This document shows, piece after piece, positions 9,092-18,310 of a stretch of DNA of 64,000 nt (positions are counted from its first letter, which is position 1; each line of letters opens with the position of its first letter). A program made the translations under genes and the position numbers. The notes under the pieces were generated by a model. That model made no database searches and was not told where the DNA came from. It saw only the letters and a program-made list of their open reading frames with translations. Origin of the DNA: Lutibacter sp. (GTDB taxonomy: Bacteria; Bacteroidota; Bacteroidia; Flavobacteriales; Flavobacteriaceae); assembly GCA_002733665.1 (NCBI GenBank), contig NVWM01000030.1, forward strand, positions 1 through 64,000. Reading direction: 5' to 3'.

Positions 9092-10239
9092 TATTTTAAA
9101 TTAATACTTATTAATTCTTCAAAAAGTTTTTGCCAAAGGGGCATAACATTTTCTGGTAAAAAACGAATTGAATTTTTTCTTGCATTATCTCCTAATTTCC
9201 TCCTCAATTCAATATTATTCATTAATAATTCAAGTTTTTCTATAAACATTTTTTCATCATTAATATTTATTATATATCCATCTTCTTCATTTGAAATAAT
9301 ATCAGAAGGTCCAGTAGGGCAATCATATGAAACACAAGGAAGTCCATTGGTTAATGCTTCAATTAAAACCATCGGTAAGCCTTCAGCTTCAGAAGTGAAT
9401 ATAAAAATTGAAGATTCATTCAACTTTACAGGTATTTCAGTTGATTTTCCATGAAATATTATTTTGGTCTCAAGTTTGTTTTGTTTTACAACATCTATAT
9501 ATTTTTTCCTTTGCTTTCCTTCACCATATATATTTAATATCCATTTTGGATGATTAATAGAAATTTTTCTCCAAATTTCAATTTGTTTTAAAAAACCCTT
9601 TCTATCATCTTCCATGCTACCAATACTTATGACTTTTTGTGAATTTAATTCAGAAATATCCTCTGGAAAATTTTCAATCATATTTGGTATTACAGTTGTT
9701 TTTACATTGTTATAAAAAGGTTCATTCTCATCTTTTTCAGTTAAAAGAACCACTTTATCATATAATGGAAATTGCTTGTAAATAAATGAGTAAATTATTT
9801 TATATTTAACTTTTTGAATAAAAGAAAGAATTTTAACTTTACTATCAACAGCTCCTAGTGAAAAATGAAACTCTCTGATTTTTGGAATCTTTTTATTTAT
9901 ATATGGTATAACGAAATCATGATACCCTCTTTCTAAAACTAAAATTACATCAGGATTTATTTCATTTAACTTCTTGGAATAAATCTCTCTTAGTTTAAAA
10001 ATATTCTTTATAAAAGTAACAACAGGAATGGTTTTTCTATTATTAATTTTTGAAATTTTCATATCATGAATTTTAATTTTCGGATTAAAATCATAATATA
10101 AAGAATGGTTTTTTTGATCAGCAATTAAGATTTCCACTTCATATCCCAATTTATCAACCATATAATTTGCCTTATTTGCTAGTACTTTTTCAGTACCTCC
10201 AGGTTTACCTAGATAGCCTATACAGTATACTAATTTCAT
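9091..10239 (-). CDS. Glycosyltransferase family 4
   Basis: This 382-residue GT-B enzyme has LGKPGGTEKVLA near residue 9, SIGSMEDDRKGF near 206, the E-x7-E motif EGLPMVLIE near 285 and a YDCPTGPSDII segment. It is the third member of a set of similar GT4 genes in this operon. Start and stop each share one base with the neighbouring genes (TAATG junctions), indicating coupled translation. Confidence 0.88.
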   Translation of the reverse strand: MKLVYCIGYLGKPGGTEKVLANKANYMVDKLGYEVEILIADQKNHSLYYDFNPKIKIHDMKISKINNRKTIPVVTFIKNIFKLREIYSKKLNEINPDVILVLERGYHDFVIPYINKKIPKIREFHFSLGAVDSKVKILSFIQKVKYKIIYSFIYKQFPLYDKVVLLTEKDENEPFYNNVKTTVIPNMIENFPEDISELNSQKVISIGSMEDDRKGFLKQIEIWRKISINHPKWILNIYGEGKQRKKYIDVVKQNKLETKIIFHGKSTEIPVKLNESSIFIFTSEAEGLPMVLIEALTNGLPCVSYDCPTGPSDIISNEEDGYIININDEKMFIEKLELLMNNIELRRKLGDNARKNSIRFLPENVMPLWQKLFEELISINLK

Positions 10240-11198
10240 TATTTGTTGTTTTTTATTTTTTTTCTTGATAATTTATTTCTAAAAAATTTAAAAGGATTCA
10301 ATTTATTTATTCCAAAATAAAGGAAATTAAACAAAAATTTATTTTTATTCATACCCATAATATCAAAGAATCTCAATTTAAAGAATGTTAAATCTTTATA
10401 AATTCGCTCGGAAAAGGAAATTTCTGGGTATAAATATTCCAATTCAAATTTTCTGCTTTTTAAATAAAAATCATTAAATATTTGTTTACTATTTACACTA
10501 GAATAAACCGATGAATTATGTAATCTATAATAAACAGTTACCTTGTTTAAGTAAAATATTTTAGTCCCATTTTTTGTAAGCTTTAAATAAAGTGGGTGAT
10601 CTTCAAACCACCTAAATCTTTCATCACATCCATTATTATCCATAATAACTTTAGCATTATAAAACATAGTGCAAGAATTTACGGGACATCTTCTTAAAAA
10701 TATCTTGTGTTGATCTTGTGCTGTTATATTACTTTTATAGCCATAAAATTCACTAAAGTTTTTAATTTCTGTAAAATTCTCTTTTGAAAAAGTGTTAATA
10801 AATACTTGGCAATTAGCAGTTACAACCTTAACTTCTGGATTTGAAAGTACAAAATTAACGTATAAAAAAATACATTCTTTATGAAGTATATCGTCTCCAG
10901 CTATTGTCTTAAACCACTCACCTTTTGCAGCATGTAAACCTCTATTAATATTTGCCGGAATTCCAGTGTTTGCATTAGTAGTTACTAATTTTGAACTTAC
11001 AAATCTATCCTTATTTTCATTAAGCCATTTCTTGCATATCTCCACAGTATTGTCAGTTGAACAATCATCTGAAATAATCAATTCTATATTTTTATAAGTT
11101 TGTGCTTTGGCACTTTCTAAAGTATCCAAAACATACTTTGCTGAATTGTAGGTGATCACAATTATTGATACAAGCGGCTCTTTATCTTTTTCTAACAT
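10239..11198 (-). CDS. Glycosyltransferase family 2
   Basis: This 319-residue GT-A glycosyltransferase has VSIIVITYNSA near residue 10, IISDDCSTDNT near 40 and a DD metal-binding pair in AGDDILH near 100. The remaining third is basic and lacks a clear membrane anchor. The start ATG at 11198 lies inside the 3' end of the flippase gene (17-bp overlap). Donor and acceptor are unknown. Confidence 0.88.
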   Translation of the reverse strand: MLEKDKEPLVSIIVITYNSAKYVLDTLESAKAQTYKNIELIISDDCSTDNTVEICKKWLNENKDRFVSSKLVTTNANTGIPANINRGLHAAKGEWFKTIAGDDILHKECIFLYVNFVLSNPEVKVVTANCQVFINTFSKENFTEIKNFSEFYGYKSNITAQDQHKIFLRRCPVNSCTMFYNAKVIMDNNGCDERFRWFEDHPLYLKLTKNGTKIFYLNKVTVYYRLHNSSVYSSVNSKQIFNDFYLKSRKFELEYLYPEISFSERIYKDLTFFKLRFFDIMGMNKNKFLFNFLYFGINKLNPFKFFRNKLSRKKIKNNK

Positions 11199-12675
11199 AT
11201 TTATCTTTTAAATTTAATATAACTTCTTTCAACCCCATCCTTTTATCCAATTCTTTGTAGGAATACCAACAAGATGCAAAAATAACTGGCAAACCTAAAA
11301 AATATGACAAAGGTGATGGTAAAAATTTTGTAATTAAAAAACCACAAATTCCTATAATAAATTGAAAAATAAATATGCGATAAAAAACGGTATTAAAACT
11401 AAATTGATATTTATAATGGGCTAAATAATATATTTGAAATAAGTAAAAAATGAAACTCAATAAAAATGAAATACCCAAACCTTCAAGCCCCCAAAAATAA
11501 TATCCTAAAATATTGAATGCTAGTTTATATATATTTGCAACAAGTTCATTCCAAAAAAATAATTTTGATGCGCCTTTTGCTAATAAAATAAAAGCGATAG
11601 CCCAACTTCCTACTCTAAAATACATACCTAAAGCAGCCCACTGAATCATTCCGTTTACAGCAATAAACTTTTGGGAATACAATAAAATAACTGCCCAATT
11701 GATAAAGATAAAAAATGCAGTTAATATAGGTGCTAAAATTAGAAGACCAATTTCAGCTTGTTGGTTTATAAGTAGTGCCGCTTTTTCATTATCATGAGCA
11801 ACTCCCGAAAGTCTTGGGTAGAAATCAGTCCCCATTGCAGAAAACACTAAGCCTACATAAGTGCCAATAATAGCAAAACCAGCTGTGTATAAGCCCACAT
11901 CATCGATTCCACCAACATTACTAATATAGATACGAATAATATAAGAAGCCCCAATAACTATAAAACCTTTCAAACTAAGCATAAAACCCATTGTAAGCAT
12001 TTCTTTACTTACCTCTTTAGTTTCTTTTGAGCTAACACTAACTTTTTCTGCCTTAATTTTTCTTGAAAAATACCATGCAATACAGAATGTGAAGAAAGCC
12101 GTAAGTATAATGGCAGGAACAATCCCTTTTACATTATAATAATAATATAGAGGTAAGGTAGCAAATAACCCAACTACAGAGCCCAACATATTTGCTTTGG
12201 CAAGTAGTTTTAGTTTTCGCATACCTTGCAACAATACAAATCGACCACTTGTAAGTTGATTAAACAATAAAGTAATAGATAACCATTGAAATGCATAGGT
12301 ATATTCTTTGTTACCAAAACTTAATTGACTTAAGTATGATGCTAATACAAAACAAAGGACAGCCCCAAGAAGTCCAGTAATCCATACCAGTTTTCTAAAT
12401 ATTTTCGCAACTTTTGCAATCCTAATGCTATCACTACTTTCATTTGCTTCGGCTATGTTTTTTACAGCGCTTCTACCAAGACCAAAATTGGTTAGATTGC
12501 CTACTAAACCAATAGATGAATTAAATAGACCTGCTATTCCCATTCCTGCAGGACCTAACAATACAGCAATAACTTTAGAACGAATAATAGCAATAATAAT
12601 ATTAAATACTTGTACACCTCCAAAGATTGAGGTTGCCTTCATTATTTGTTGATATGATGTTTTTTCCGTTTTCAA
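11182..12675 (-). CDS. Wzx-type O-antigen/polysaccharide flippase (complete)
   Basis: This 497-residue membrane protein has about 12-14 hydrophobic segments spread along its length. It resembles bacteroidotal O-antigen translocases of the MATE/MOP superfamily (for example the MKATSIFGGVQVFNII start and GPAGMGIAGLFNS near 40). It would flip the undecaprenyl-PP-linked repeat unit to the periplasm for the EpsG/Wzy-like polymerase. It is intact, unlike the flippase fragment at 79-738. A 43-bp gap separates it from the upstream sulfotransferase. Confidence 0.87.
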   Translation of the reverse strand: MKTEKTSYQQIMKATSIFGGVQVFNIIIAIIRSKVIAVLLGPAGMGIAGLFNSSIGLVGNLTNFGLGRSAVKNIAEANESSDSIRIAKVAKIFRKLVWITGLLGAVLCFVLASYLSQLSFGNKEYTYAFQWLSITLLFNQLTSGRFVLLQGMRKLKLLAKANMLGSVVGLFATLPLYYYYNVKGIVPAIILTAFFTFCIAWYFSRKIKAEKVSVSSKETKEVSKEMLTMGFMLSLKGFIVIGASYIIRIYISNVGGIDDVGLYTAGFAIIGTYVGLVFSAMGTDFYPRLSGVAHDNEKAALLINQQAEIGLLILAPILTAFFIFINWAVILLYSQKFIAVNGMIQWAALGMYFRVGSWAIAFILLAKGASKLFFWNELVANIYKLAFNILGYYFWGLEGLGISFLLSFIFYLFQIYYLAHYKYQFSFNTVFYRIFIFQFIIGICGFLITKFLPSPLSYFLGLPVIFASCWYSYKELDKRMGLKEVILNLKDKYVRKR

Positions 12676-12718
12676 AAAAAAAATTTATATTAATAATATA
12701 ATACTCTAAATAGGTTGG

Positions 12719-13783
12719 CTATTTATATCCAAAGTATTCTATATATTTTGACAATTTTTCATTTAAAAAATCAAAATCTGATTTATCCATTAAATCTTTG
12801 TAATAATCTACTTTTGATGATTTGATCTCAACAGAACCATCATAATCATTTGGAATTTCTAAAAAATCATTTAATTTAGGAATTGTATGATTAAAATCGT
12901 TTGAAAAATCTTCTAATCGAACTTCAAGAAATTTAATTTTATTAAAATCTTTGGATTCTTTTACTCTGATAATTCTATCATAAACATTAGAAAGGTAATC
13001 TACTGAATCTGAGTAATTTGTTGGGGCCCAAGGCATGTTTCCCATAGAATAAGCAACACCTAATGGGTTTCTAACCATATGAATAAAATAAGCATCTGGA
13101 AAAATTTTTGCTAAAAACGGAATATGTGCAATATTTGCAGGTGTATCTTCACACCAATTTCCTTTATTTTTAGATTTAGCATATTGCATAAAAAGATTGT
13201 TTGTGAAATCGGCAATCAGTTTTTCTAATTCAGTTTCATTCTCAAAATATTTTCCTATATATTTTGTTTCGGGACTGTTTCCATATGTCAGAGGATTGAA
13301 TCTTTTAATTTTTTTATTAGAAATTTTTTCAAACAAACTAAAAGTTTTATTAATGTATTTTCCAAAAAACAATTTAGTTTTATAGTTCCTAAATTTAGTT
13401 TGAAAATCATAGCCTATGAACTCACCTAAAATGATATTAGATAAAAATTCATCAACTTGTTTTTTATAAAAATCTTCACCAAAAAATTTATAAAAATCTT
13501 GATAGATATAAGGCGAAGTTCTTGGTGAAGTCAAATATTCTTCTAATAACTTTTTTATATTTCTAATAGAAATATCTGACTTGTCAATAGAATAATTATT
13601 TGTTAATGAGGTATATAAATCAATCATACCATAACTATCAATTAAAAATCTTGTTTCGGTTGGTAATTTTGTAATATCTCTATGAGAACTTAAAAACTTT
13701 GACATTATAGTAGTTCCACTTCTCCCTGTTCCCCCAATAAAAATTTGTTTGTTCATTATAGGCTGTTTAATTTGTTTGTTCAT
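12719..13783 (-). CDS. PAPS-dependent sulfotransferase family protein
   Basis: This 354-residue protein carries the 5'-phosphosulfate-binding loop of sulfotransferases, [11 protein letters not shown] at about 17-27. A second conserved region, [12 protein letters not shown] near 235, corresponds to the 3'-phosphate-binding Arg/Ser motif. It would transfer sulfate from PAPS to a sugar of the glycan. PAPS would be supplied by cysC/cysD/cysN and the PAP by-product removed by cysQ, all in the same operon. The start at 13783 overlaps the aminotransferase stop (ATGA). A second ATG at 13756 repeats the same first five codons. The acceptor sugar is unknown. Confidence 0.85.
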   Translation of the reverse strand: MNKQIKQPIMNKQIFIGGTGRSGTTIMSKFLSSHRDITKLPTETRFLIDSYGMIDLYTSLTNNYSIDKSDISIRNIKKLLEEYLTSPRTSPYIYQDFYKFFGEDFYKKQVDEFLSNIILGEFIGYDFQTKFRNYKTKLFFGKYINKTFSLFEKISNKKIKRFNPLTYGNSPETKYIGKYFENETELEKLIADFTNNLFMQYAKSKNKGNWCEDTPANIAHIPFLAKIFPDAYFIHMVRNPLGVAYSMGNMPWAPTNYSDSVDYLSNVYDRIIRVKESKDFNKIKFLEVRLEDFSNDFNHTIPKLNDFLEIPNDYDGSVEIKSSKVDYYKDLMDKSDFDFLNEKLSKYIEYFGYK

Positions 13784-14880
13784 TTATAGTTATTTAAAAT
13801 AATCGCCACTTTTTCAATTTCTTCACCTGTTATAACCGCACTCAAAGGCAAACTCAAAACTTCATTGTGTATTTGCTCGGTAATAGGAAAATTCAAATGG
13901 TTATATTCAATATAAGCTTTTTGTTTATGCGGAGGGATAGGGTAATGAATTAATGTTTGCACACCATTCTTAAGTAAATATTTTTGTAAATCATCTCTTT
14001 CTTTGGTTTTGATGACAAACAAATGCCAAACATGACCTTCCTCGTTTACAACCTTAGGCAAAATAATTGATTGATTTTTAATGTTTTTCAAATAATAGTT
14101 CGCAACTCTTCTTCTTCCCTTAATATCTTGTTGAATATGTTTTAATTTAACATCTAAAAAAGCAGCTTGTAACTCGTCTAGTCTTGAATTTAAACCTTGG
14201 TATTCATTCTCATATTTTTTATGCGAACCATAATTTCGTAATGCATCAATGGTATTCGCCAATACTTTATCATTAGTAGTGACAGCACCTGCATCGCCTA
14301 ATGCCCCCAAATTTTTTCCTGGATAAAAACTATGTCCTGCTGCATCACCTATTGAACCAGAAGTTTTCCCTTTAGACTGAGCACCATGAGATTGTGCTGC
14401 ATCTTCAATTAATTTTAAATTATATTTTGAACATATATCTAACATCTGTTGATCAATAGAAATCTGACCATATAAATGGACTGTTAATATCGCTTTTGTT
14501 TTAGATGTTATAGCATTTTCAATAAGTCTGCTGTCGAGATTAAATGTTTCATTATTTGGCTCAACAAGAACAGGTATTAAATCATTATCGGATATTGCTA
14601 AAAGGGAGGCTATATATGTATTTGAAGGTACAATTACTTCATCTCCTTTTTGCATTACACCTAACTCAATATATGCTTTAAAAATTAGTCGCAGAGCGTC
14701 CAAACCATTTGCAACTCCTAATGCATATTTTACACCACAAAATGAAGCGTAATTTTGTTCAAAGTCATTTAGTTCCTTCCCCATTAAATACCAACCTGAA
14801 TCAATAACTCTATTAGAAGCTTCCTTTAATTCTTTTTCATATTGAGCATTTATTTTTTGTAAGTCTAAGAATTTAATCAT
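13780..14880 (-). CDS. fdtB: DegT/DnrJ/EryC1/StrS sugar aminotransferase (FdtB/QdtB-like)
   Basis: This 366-residue PLP-dependent aminotransferase contains EDAAQSHGA (Asp160, pyridine-nitrogen contact) and [13 protein letters not shown] with the Schiff-base Lys189. Together with RmlA, RmlB and the neighbouring 3,4-ketoisomerase(s), it should aminate a dTDP-3-keto-6-deoxyhexose at C3, giving dTDP-Fuc3N or dTDP-Qui3N. It overlaps both neighbours by 4 bp. The stereochemistry of the product depends on the ketoisomerase and cannot be read here. Confidence 0.88.
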   Translation of the reverse strand: MIKFLDLQKINAQYEKELKEASNRVIDSGWYLMGKELNDFEQNYASFCGVKYALGVANGLDALRLIFKAYIELGVMQKGDEVIVPSNTYIASLLAISDNDLIPVLVEPNNETFNLDSRLIENAITSKTKAILTVHLYGQISIDQQMLDICSKYNLKLIEDAAQSHGAQSKGKTSGSIGDAAGHSFYPGKNLGALGDAGAVTTNDKVLANTIDALRNYGSHKKYENEYQGLNSRLDELQAAFLDVKLKHIQQDIKGRRRVANYYLKNIKNQSIILPKVVNEEGHVWHLFVIKTKERDDLQKYLLKNGVQTLIHYPIPPHKQKAYIEYNHLNFPITEQIHNEVLSLPLSAVITGEEIEKVAIILNNYK

Positions 14881-15428
14881 TGTTCTTTAATTTCATCATT
14901 AACTTTTTTATAGGTTTTTCCACAAGAATTACAATTCATTTTTGAGTCCAGTTTATTTCCACATTGACATACATACCCATGAAATTCTGCAGGGTTTCCA
15001 TACCATATCGTATAATCGGGAATATTCTTGGTCACAACGCTTCCTAATCCTATGAATGAATACCTTCCAATAGTGACTCCAGGTTTAATAGATACTCCTG
15101 CTGCAATAGACGCACCTTTCTTAACTAGTGTACGAACTGGTTCAATAAGCACTTTTTTTGATCTTGGAGCCAAATCATTAGTAAAAGAAACATTTGGCGC
15201 AATAAACACATCATCTTCTAATGTAACGCCATCGCAGATTTCAACATAAAATTTTAAAGTGACATTATCTCCAATTACTACATCATTTTCAATAAAACAA
15301 TGACTACAAATATTGCAATTCTCTCCAATAACTGCGCCTTTCAATACAACTACAAATTGCCAAATGGATGTGTTTTCCCCTATATTTATAGATTGTACAT
15401 CCGATAATTCATGAATGAAATTTTTCAT
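14877..15428 (-). CDS. Left-handed beta-helix sugar N-acetyltransferase with Cys4 tail
   Basis: This 183-residue protein is built of hexapeptide repeats (about 12-145; for example [22 protein letters not shown]) and belongs to the WbpD/WlbB/QdtC-like group ([10 protein letters not shown] near 78-86). It should N-acetylate the 3-amino sugar made by the adjacent aminotransferase. The C-terminus adds a compact C154-x-C156...C166-x-x-C169 segment that looks like a zinc ribbon; most characterised relatives end with the hexapeptide domain. It is coupled to neighbours by 4-bp overlaps. Confidence 0.85.
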   Translation of the reverse strand: MKNFIHELSDVQSINIGENTSIWQFVVVLKGAVIGENCNICSHCFIENDVVIGDNVTLKFYVEICDGVTLEDDVFIAPNVSFTNDLAPRSKKVLIEPVRTLVKKGASIAAGVSIKPGVTIGRYSFIGLGSVVTKNIPDYTIWYGNPAEFHGYVCQCGNKLDSKMNCNSCGKTYKKVNDEIKEQ

Positions 15429-15844
15429 TTCTTTAAATTTAAAAAATCTTTATAATCTCTAACATAATCAACCTCACTATAAGTCTGAGATGCCAGTACC
15501 ATACATATTGATCCTGAAGAAAAATTGTCTAATTCTCTCCATAATCCTGGTACAATATGCAAAGCAATGTTAGGTCTATTCAAAGTAACTCTTTTCTTAT
15601 TTTTTCCATCATCTAATATTACATCGAAACTACCACTTGCTGCTATCACAAATTGTTCTAATTCATAATGTGCATGCCCTCCTCGAGCTTCTCCTCCTGG
15701 AATATCATATAGGTAATAAACTCTTTTTACATCAAACGGAATGTTTTTTCCGTTTTCAATAACTGTAATACTTCCTGCATCATTCTCAATTTTAGACAAA
15801 TCAATTATAGAACAATCAAAAACTGTATTATTACTTAATTTCAT
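15425..15844 (-). CDS. fdtA: Cupin sugar 3,4-ketoisomerase (FdtA/QdtA family), His-x-His copy
   Basis: This 139-residue single-domain cupin of the FdtA/WxcM-like family carries the catalytic ARGGHAH motif with His57 and His59. It would convert dTDP-4-keto-6-deoxyglucose to the 3-keto sugar used by the aminotransferase. The frame is also open back to a TTG at 15868. I prefer the ATG at 15844 because it gives the normal family length and only a 14-bp overlap with the upstream paralogue. Whether the product is the galacto (Fdt) or gluco (Qdt) isomer is not evident. Confidence 0.85.
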   Translation of the reverse strand: MKLSNNTVFDCSIIDLSKIENDAGSITVIENGKNIPFDVKRVYYLYDIPGGEARGGHAHYELEQFVIAASGSFDVILDDGKNKKRVTLNRPNIALHIVPGLWRELDNFSSGSICMVLASQTYSEVDYVRDYKDFLNLKK

Positions 15845-16238
15845 ATCTAGTTTTTTTGAATTGTTCAAAATCTCTTATATAATCTTTTTTATCATATTCA
15901 ATTGAAGATACAATTAAAGCTACTGAATTTGTTGAAAAATTTTCCAATTTTCGCCATAATAAATTTGGGACATACAAACCTTTATATGATCTATTTAGAT
16001 TGTATTTAACTTCATCCTCTCCATTATTTAAAACAACATCAAAACTTCCTGAAAGGGCAATAATAAATTCATGTGATTTTTTAAACGCATGACTTCCTCT
16101 AAGTTCACCTCCTGGAACATCATAAATCCAATAGACTCTTTTTATATCAAAAGGTATCTGCTTCGTATTTTCAAAAAAACTTAGATTTCCTCTTTTATCA
16201 AGAACCTTTGGTAACTCAATAATTTTTACCTTATCCAT
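15831..16238 (-). CDS. Cupin ketoisomerase paralogue with HAF in place of HAH
   Basis: This 135-residue second FdtA/QdtA-family cupin is clearly paralogous to the following gene: RGNLSFFEN, PFDIKRVYWIYDVPGGE and SGSFDVVL all have counterparts there. Its active-site motif reads RGSHAF (His50, Phe52), so the second catalytic His of characterised ketoisomerases is absent. It could have a different stereospecificity, act as a partner subunit of the His-x-His copy, or be inactive. It shares one base with the rmlA stop. Confidence 0.83.
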   Translation of the reverse strand: MDKVKIIELPKVLDKRGNLSFFENTKQIPFDIKRVYWIYDVPGGELRGSHAFKKSHEFIIALSGSFDVVLNNGEDEVKYNLNRSYKGLYVPNLLWRKLENFSTNSVALIVSSIEYDKKDYIRDFEQFKKTRYEIK

Positions 16239-17101
16239 TATACGCCAACTACTTTATTTATATAAGTACCATAACCACTTTTCCCATATTTTTTAGCAAC
16301 TTTCAAAGTTTGTTCTTTATCTATAAATCCATGTAAATATGCAATTTCTTCTATACATGCAATTTTTGTATCTGTCCTTTTCTCAATAACTCTAACAAAC
16401 TCAGAAGCATCATCCATTGAGTCTACTGTTCCTGTATCTAACCAAGCCATCCCGCGAGTCATAATTCCAACTTCTAACTTCCCTTGTTCTAAATACATCT
16501 GATTTAAAGTGGTAATTTCTTTTTCTCCTCTTTCTGAAGGCTTCACTTTTTTTGCTAATTCCACTACTTCATTGTCATAAAAATACAATCCTGGAACAGC
16601 GTAAGTAGATTTTGGTTTTAATGGTTTTTCTTCAATACTTATAGCTTTATTTGTTGAATCAAATTCAACTACACCATAACGCTGAGGATCATTTACTGGA
16701 TATGCAAATACAGCTGCTCCTTCAATATTTACTTTATTCCTTAATAAAGTTCCTAATCCACTTCCATAAAAAATATTATCTCCCAATACTAAAGCTACTT
16801 TATCTTTCCCTATAAATTTTTCTCCAATAATAAAAGCTTCAGCCAAACCATTAGGCTCTGGTTGTATTGCGTATTCAAAACGACAGCCAACTTGCGAACC
16901 ATCTCCTAAAAGTTTCACAAATGATGCTTGATCGTGAGGCGTTGTTATAATTAATATTTCACGAATTCCAGCCAACATTAAAACTGAAAGTGGATAATAA
17001 ATCATCGGCTTGTCATAAATAGGTAATAATTGTTTACTTACAGCTATTGTTAATGGATATAATCGTGTTCCTGAACCTCCTGCTAAAATAATTCCTTTCA
17101 T
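16238..17101 (-). CDS. rfbA: Glucose-1-phosphate thymidylyltransferase
   Basis: This 287-residue nucleotidyltransferase begins with the signature [16 protein letters not shown] (residues 3-18) and contains EKPLKPKS near 158 and LDTGT near 222, as in RmlA/RfbA (about 290 residues). It makes dTDP-glucose from dTTP and glucose-1-phosphate, the first step toward the dTDP-3-amino-3,6-dideoxy sugar built by the downstream genes. A 91-bp gap separates it from rmlB. Confidence 0.95.
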   Translation of the reverse strand: MKGIILAGGSGTRLYPLTIAVSKQLLPIYDKPMIYYPLSVLMLAGIREILIITTPHDQASFVKLLGDGSQVGCRFEYAIQPEPNGLAEAFIIGEKFIGKDKVALVLGDNIFYGSGLGTLLRNKVNIEGAAVFAYPVNDPQRYGVVEFDSTNKAISIEEKPLKPKSTYAVPGLYFYDNEVVELAKKVKPSERGEKEITTLNQMYLEQGKLEVGIMTRGMAWLDTGTVDSMDDASEFVRVIEKRTDTKIACIEEIAYLHGFIDKEQTLKVAKKYGKSGYGTYINKVVGV

Positions 17102-17192
17102 GTGTCTTTATTTATTAACTTTTTAATTATCACATGTAATCGCTATTAATCATTTTCAATGATGATAATGCTTTTAACATGCTCGATTCATA

Positions 17193-18245
17193 TTAATTTT
17201 CTAAATACATTTTATTATAATAGTTTTGATAATCTCCAGAAGTTACATTTTTTAACCAATCTTCATTGTTTAAATACCAATCTATTGTTTTTGACAATCC
17301 TTCTTCAAAAGTTACTGATGGTTTCCAACCTAATTCTTTATTTATTTTATTTGCATCTATTGCGTAACGTAAGTCATGTCCTGGTCTATCTTTAACATAT
17401 GTAATTAGTTTTTCTGAAGAGTTTTTTGGTTTATCTAATTTCTCATCCATTAACTTACATAAAACTTTTACCAAATCAATGTTTTTCCATTCATTGAATC
17501 CTCCAACATTATATGTTTCATGATTTTTTCCTTCATGAAAAACCAAATCAATTGCAACTGCATGATCTTCTACAAATAACCAGTCTCTTGTGTAATTTCC
17601 ATCTCCATAAACAGGTAAAGATTTATCATTGAGTATATTATTGATGAATAGAGGAATTAGCTTCTCTGGAAATTGATGTGAACCATAATTATTAGAACAA
17701 TTAGTTATAACATATGGCATTTTATACGTTTCTCCATAAGATCTAACAAAGTGATCAGAACTTGCTTTTGAGGCTGAGTATGGAGAATTTGGGTCATATG
17801 ATGTTGTTTCAGTAAACAATCCTGTTTCACCCAATGATCCATAGACCTCATCTGTACTTACATGGTAAAATCTTTTTCCTTCCCAATTGTTATTCCATAA
17901 ATTTTTAAAGGCATTTAAAAGAATCATTGTTCCCAAAATATTTGTTTTAGCAAATGCTAAAGGGTCTTTTATAGAGCGATCAACATGAGATTCAGCTGCT
18001 AAATGAATTACTCCATCAAATTGATATTCAGTAAATAAATTATTGATAAATACTTCATCAGTAATATCTCCTTTTAGAAACTTATAATTTTTTGAAAGTT
18101 CTACATCCTTTAAATTTTCTAAGTTTCCTGCATAGGTTAAAACATCTAAATTATAAATCATGTAATTTGGATATTTATTCACAAACAAACGAACTACATG
18201 GCTTCCAATAAACCCTGCACCTCCTGTAATTAAAATCTTCTTCAT
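17193..18245 (-). CDS. rfbB: dTDP-glucose 4,6-dehydratase
   Basis: This is an extended short-chain dehydrogenase of 350 residues from the ATG at 18245 (MKKILITGGAGFIGS, NAD-binding GxxGxxG). STDEVYGS near 125 and the catalytic YSASK near 155 fit RmlB. It converts dTDP-glucose to dTDP-4-keto-6-deoxyglucose. The frame extends seven codons upstream to 18266, but the inner ATG places the Rossmann strand at the usual distance from the N-terminus. The 65-bp gap to tviB contains no -7 box match that I could find. Confidence 0.95.
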   Translation of the reverse strand: MKKILITGGAGFIGSHVVRLFVNKYPNYMIYNLDVLTYAGNLENLKDVELSKNYKFLKGDITDEVFINNLFTEYQFDGVIHLAAESHVDRSIKDPLAFAKTNILGTMILLNAFKNLWNNNWEGKRFYHVSTDEVYGSLGETGLFTETTSYDPNSPYSASKASSDHFVRSYGETYKMPYVITNCSNNYGSHQFPEKLIPLFINNILNDKSLPVYGDGNYTRDWLFVEDHAVAIDLVFHEGKNHETYNVGGFNEWKNIDLVKVLCKLMDEKLDKPKNSSEKLITYVKDRPGHDLRYAIDANKINKELGWKPSVTFEEGLSKTIDWYLNNEDWLKNVTSGDYQNYYNKMYLEN

Positions 18246-18310
18246 ATTATATTCATTTAAAAACATCCTTTTTAAATCTATATCAATTTGTAAATAGAAT
18301 TGTTGTTATT

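Noticed and set aside
15831-15868. Possible frameshift joining the two ketoisomerase cupins into one two-domain protein
   Set aside because: Each frame encodes a complete, separate cupin domain with its own start and stop. The overlap is only 14 bp once the ATG at 15844 is used, like other coupled junctions in this operon.
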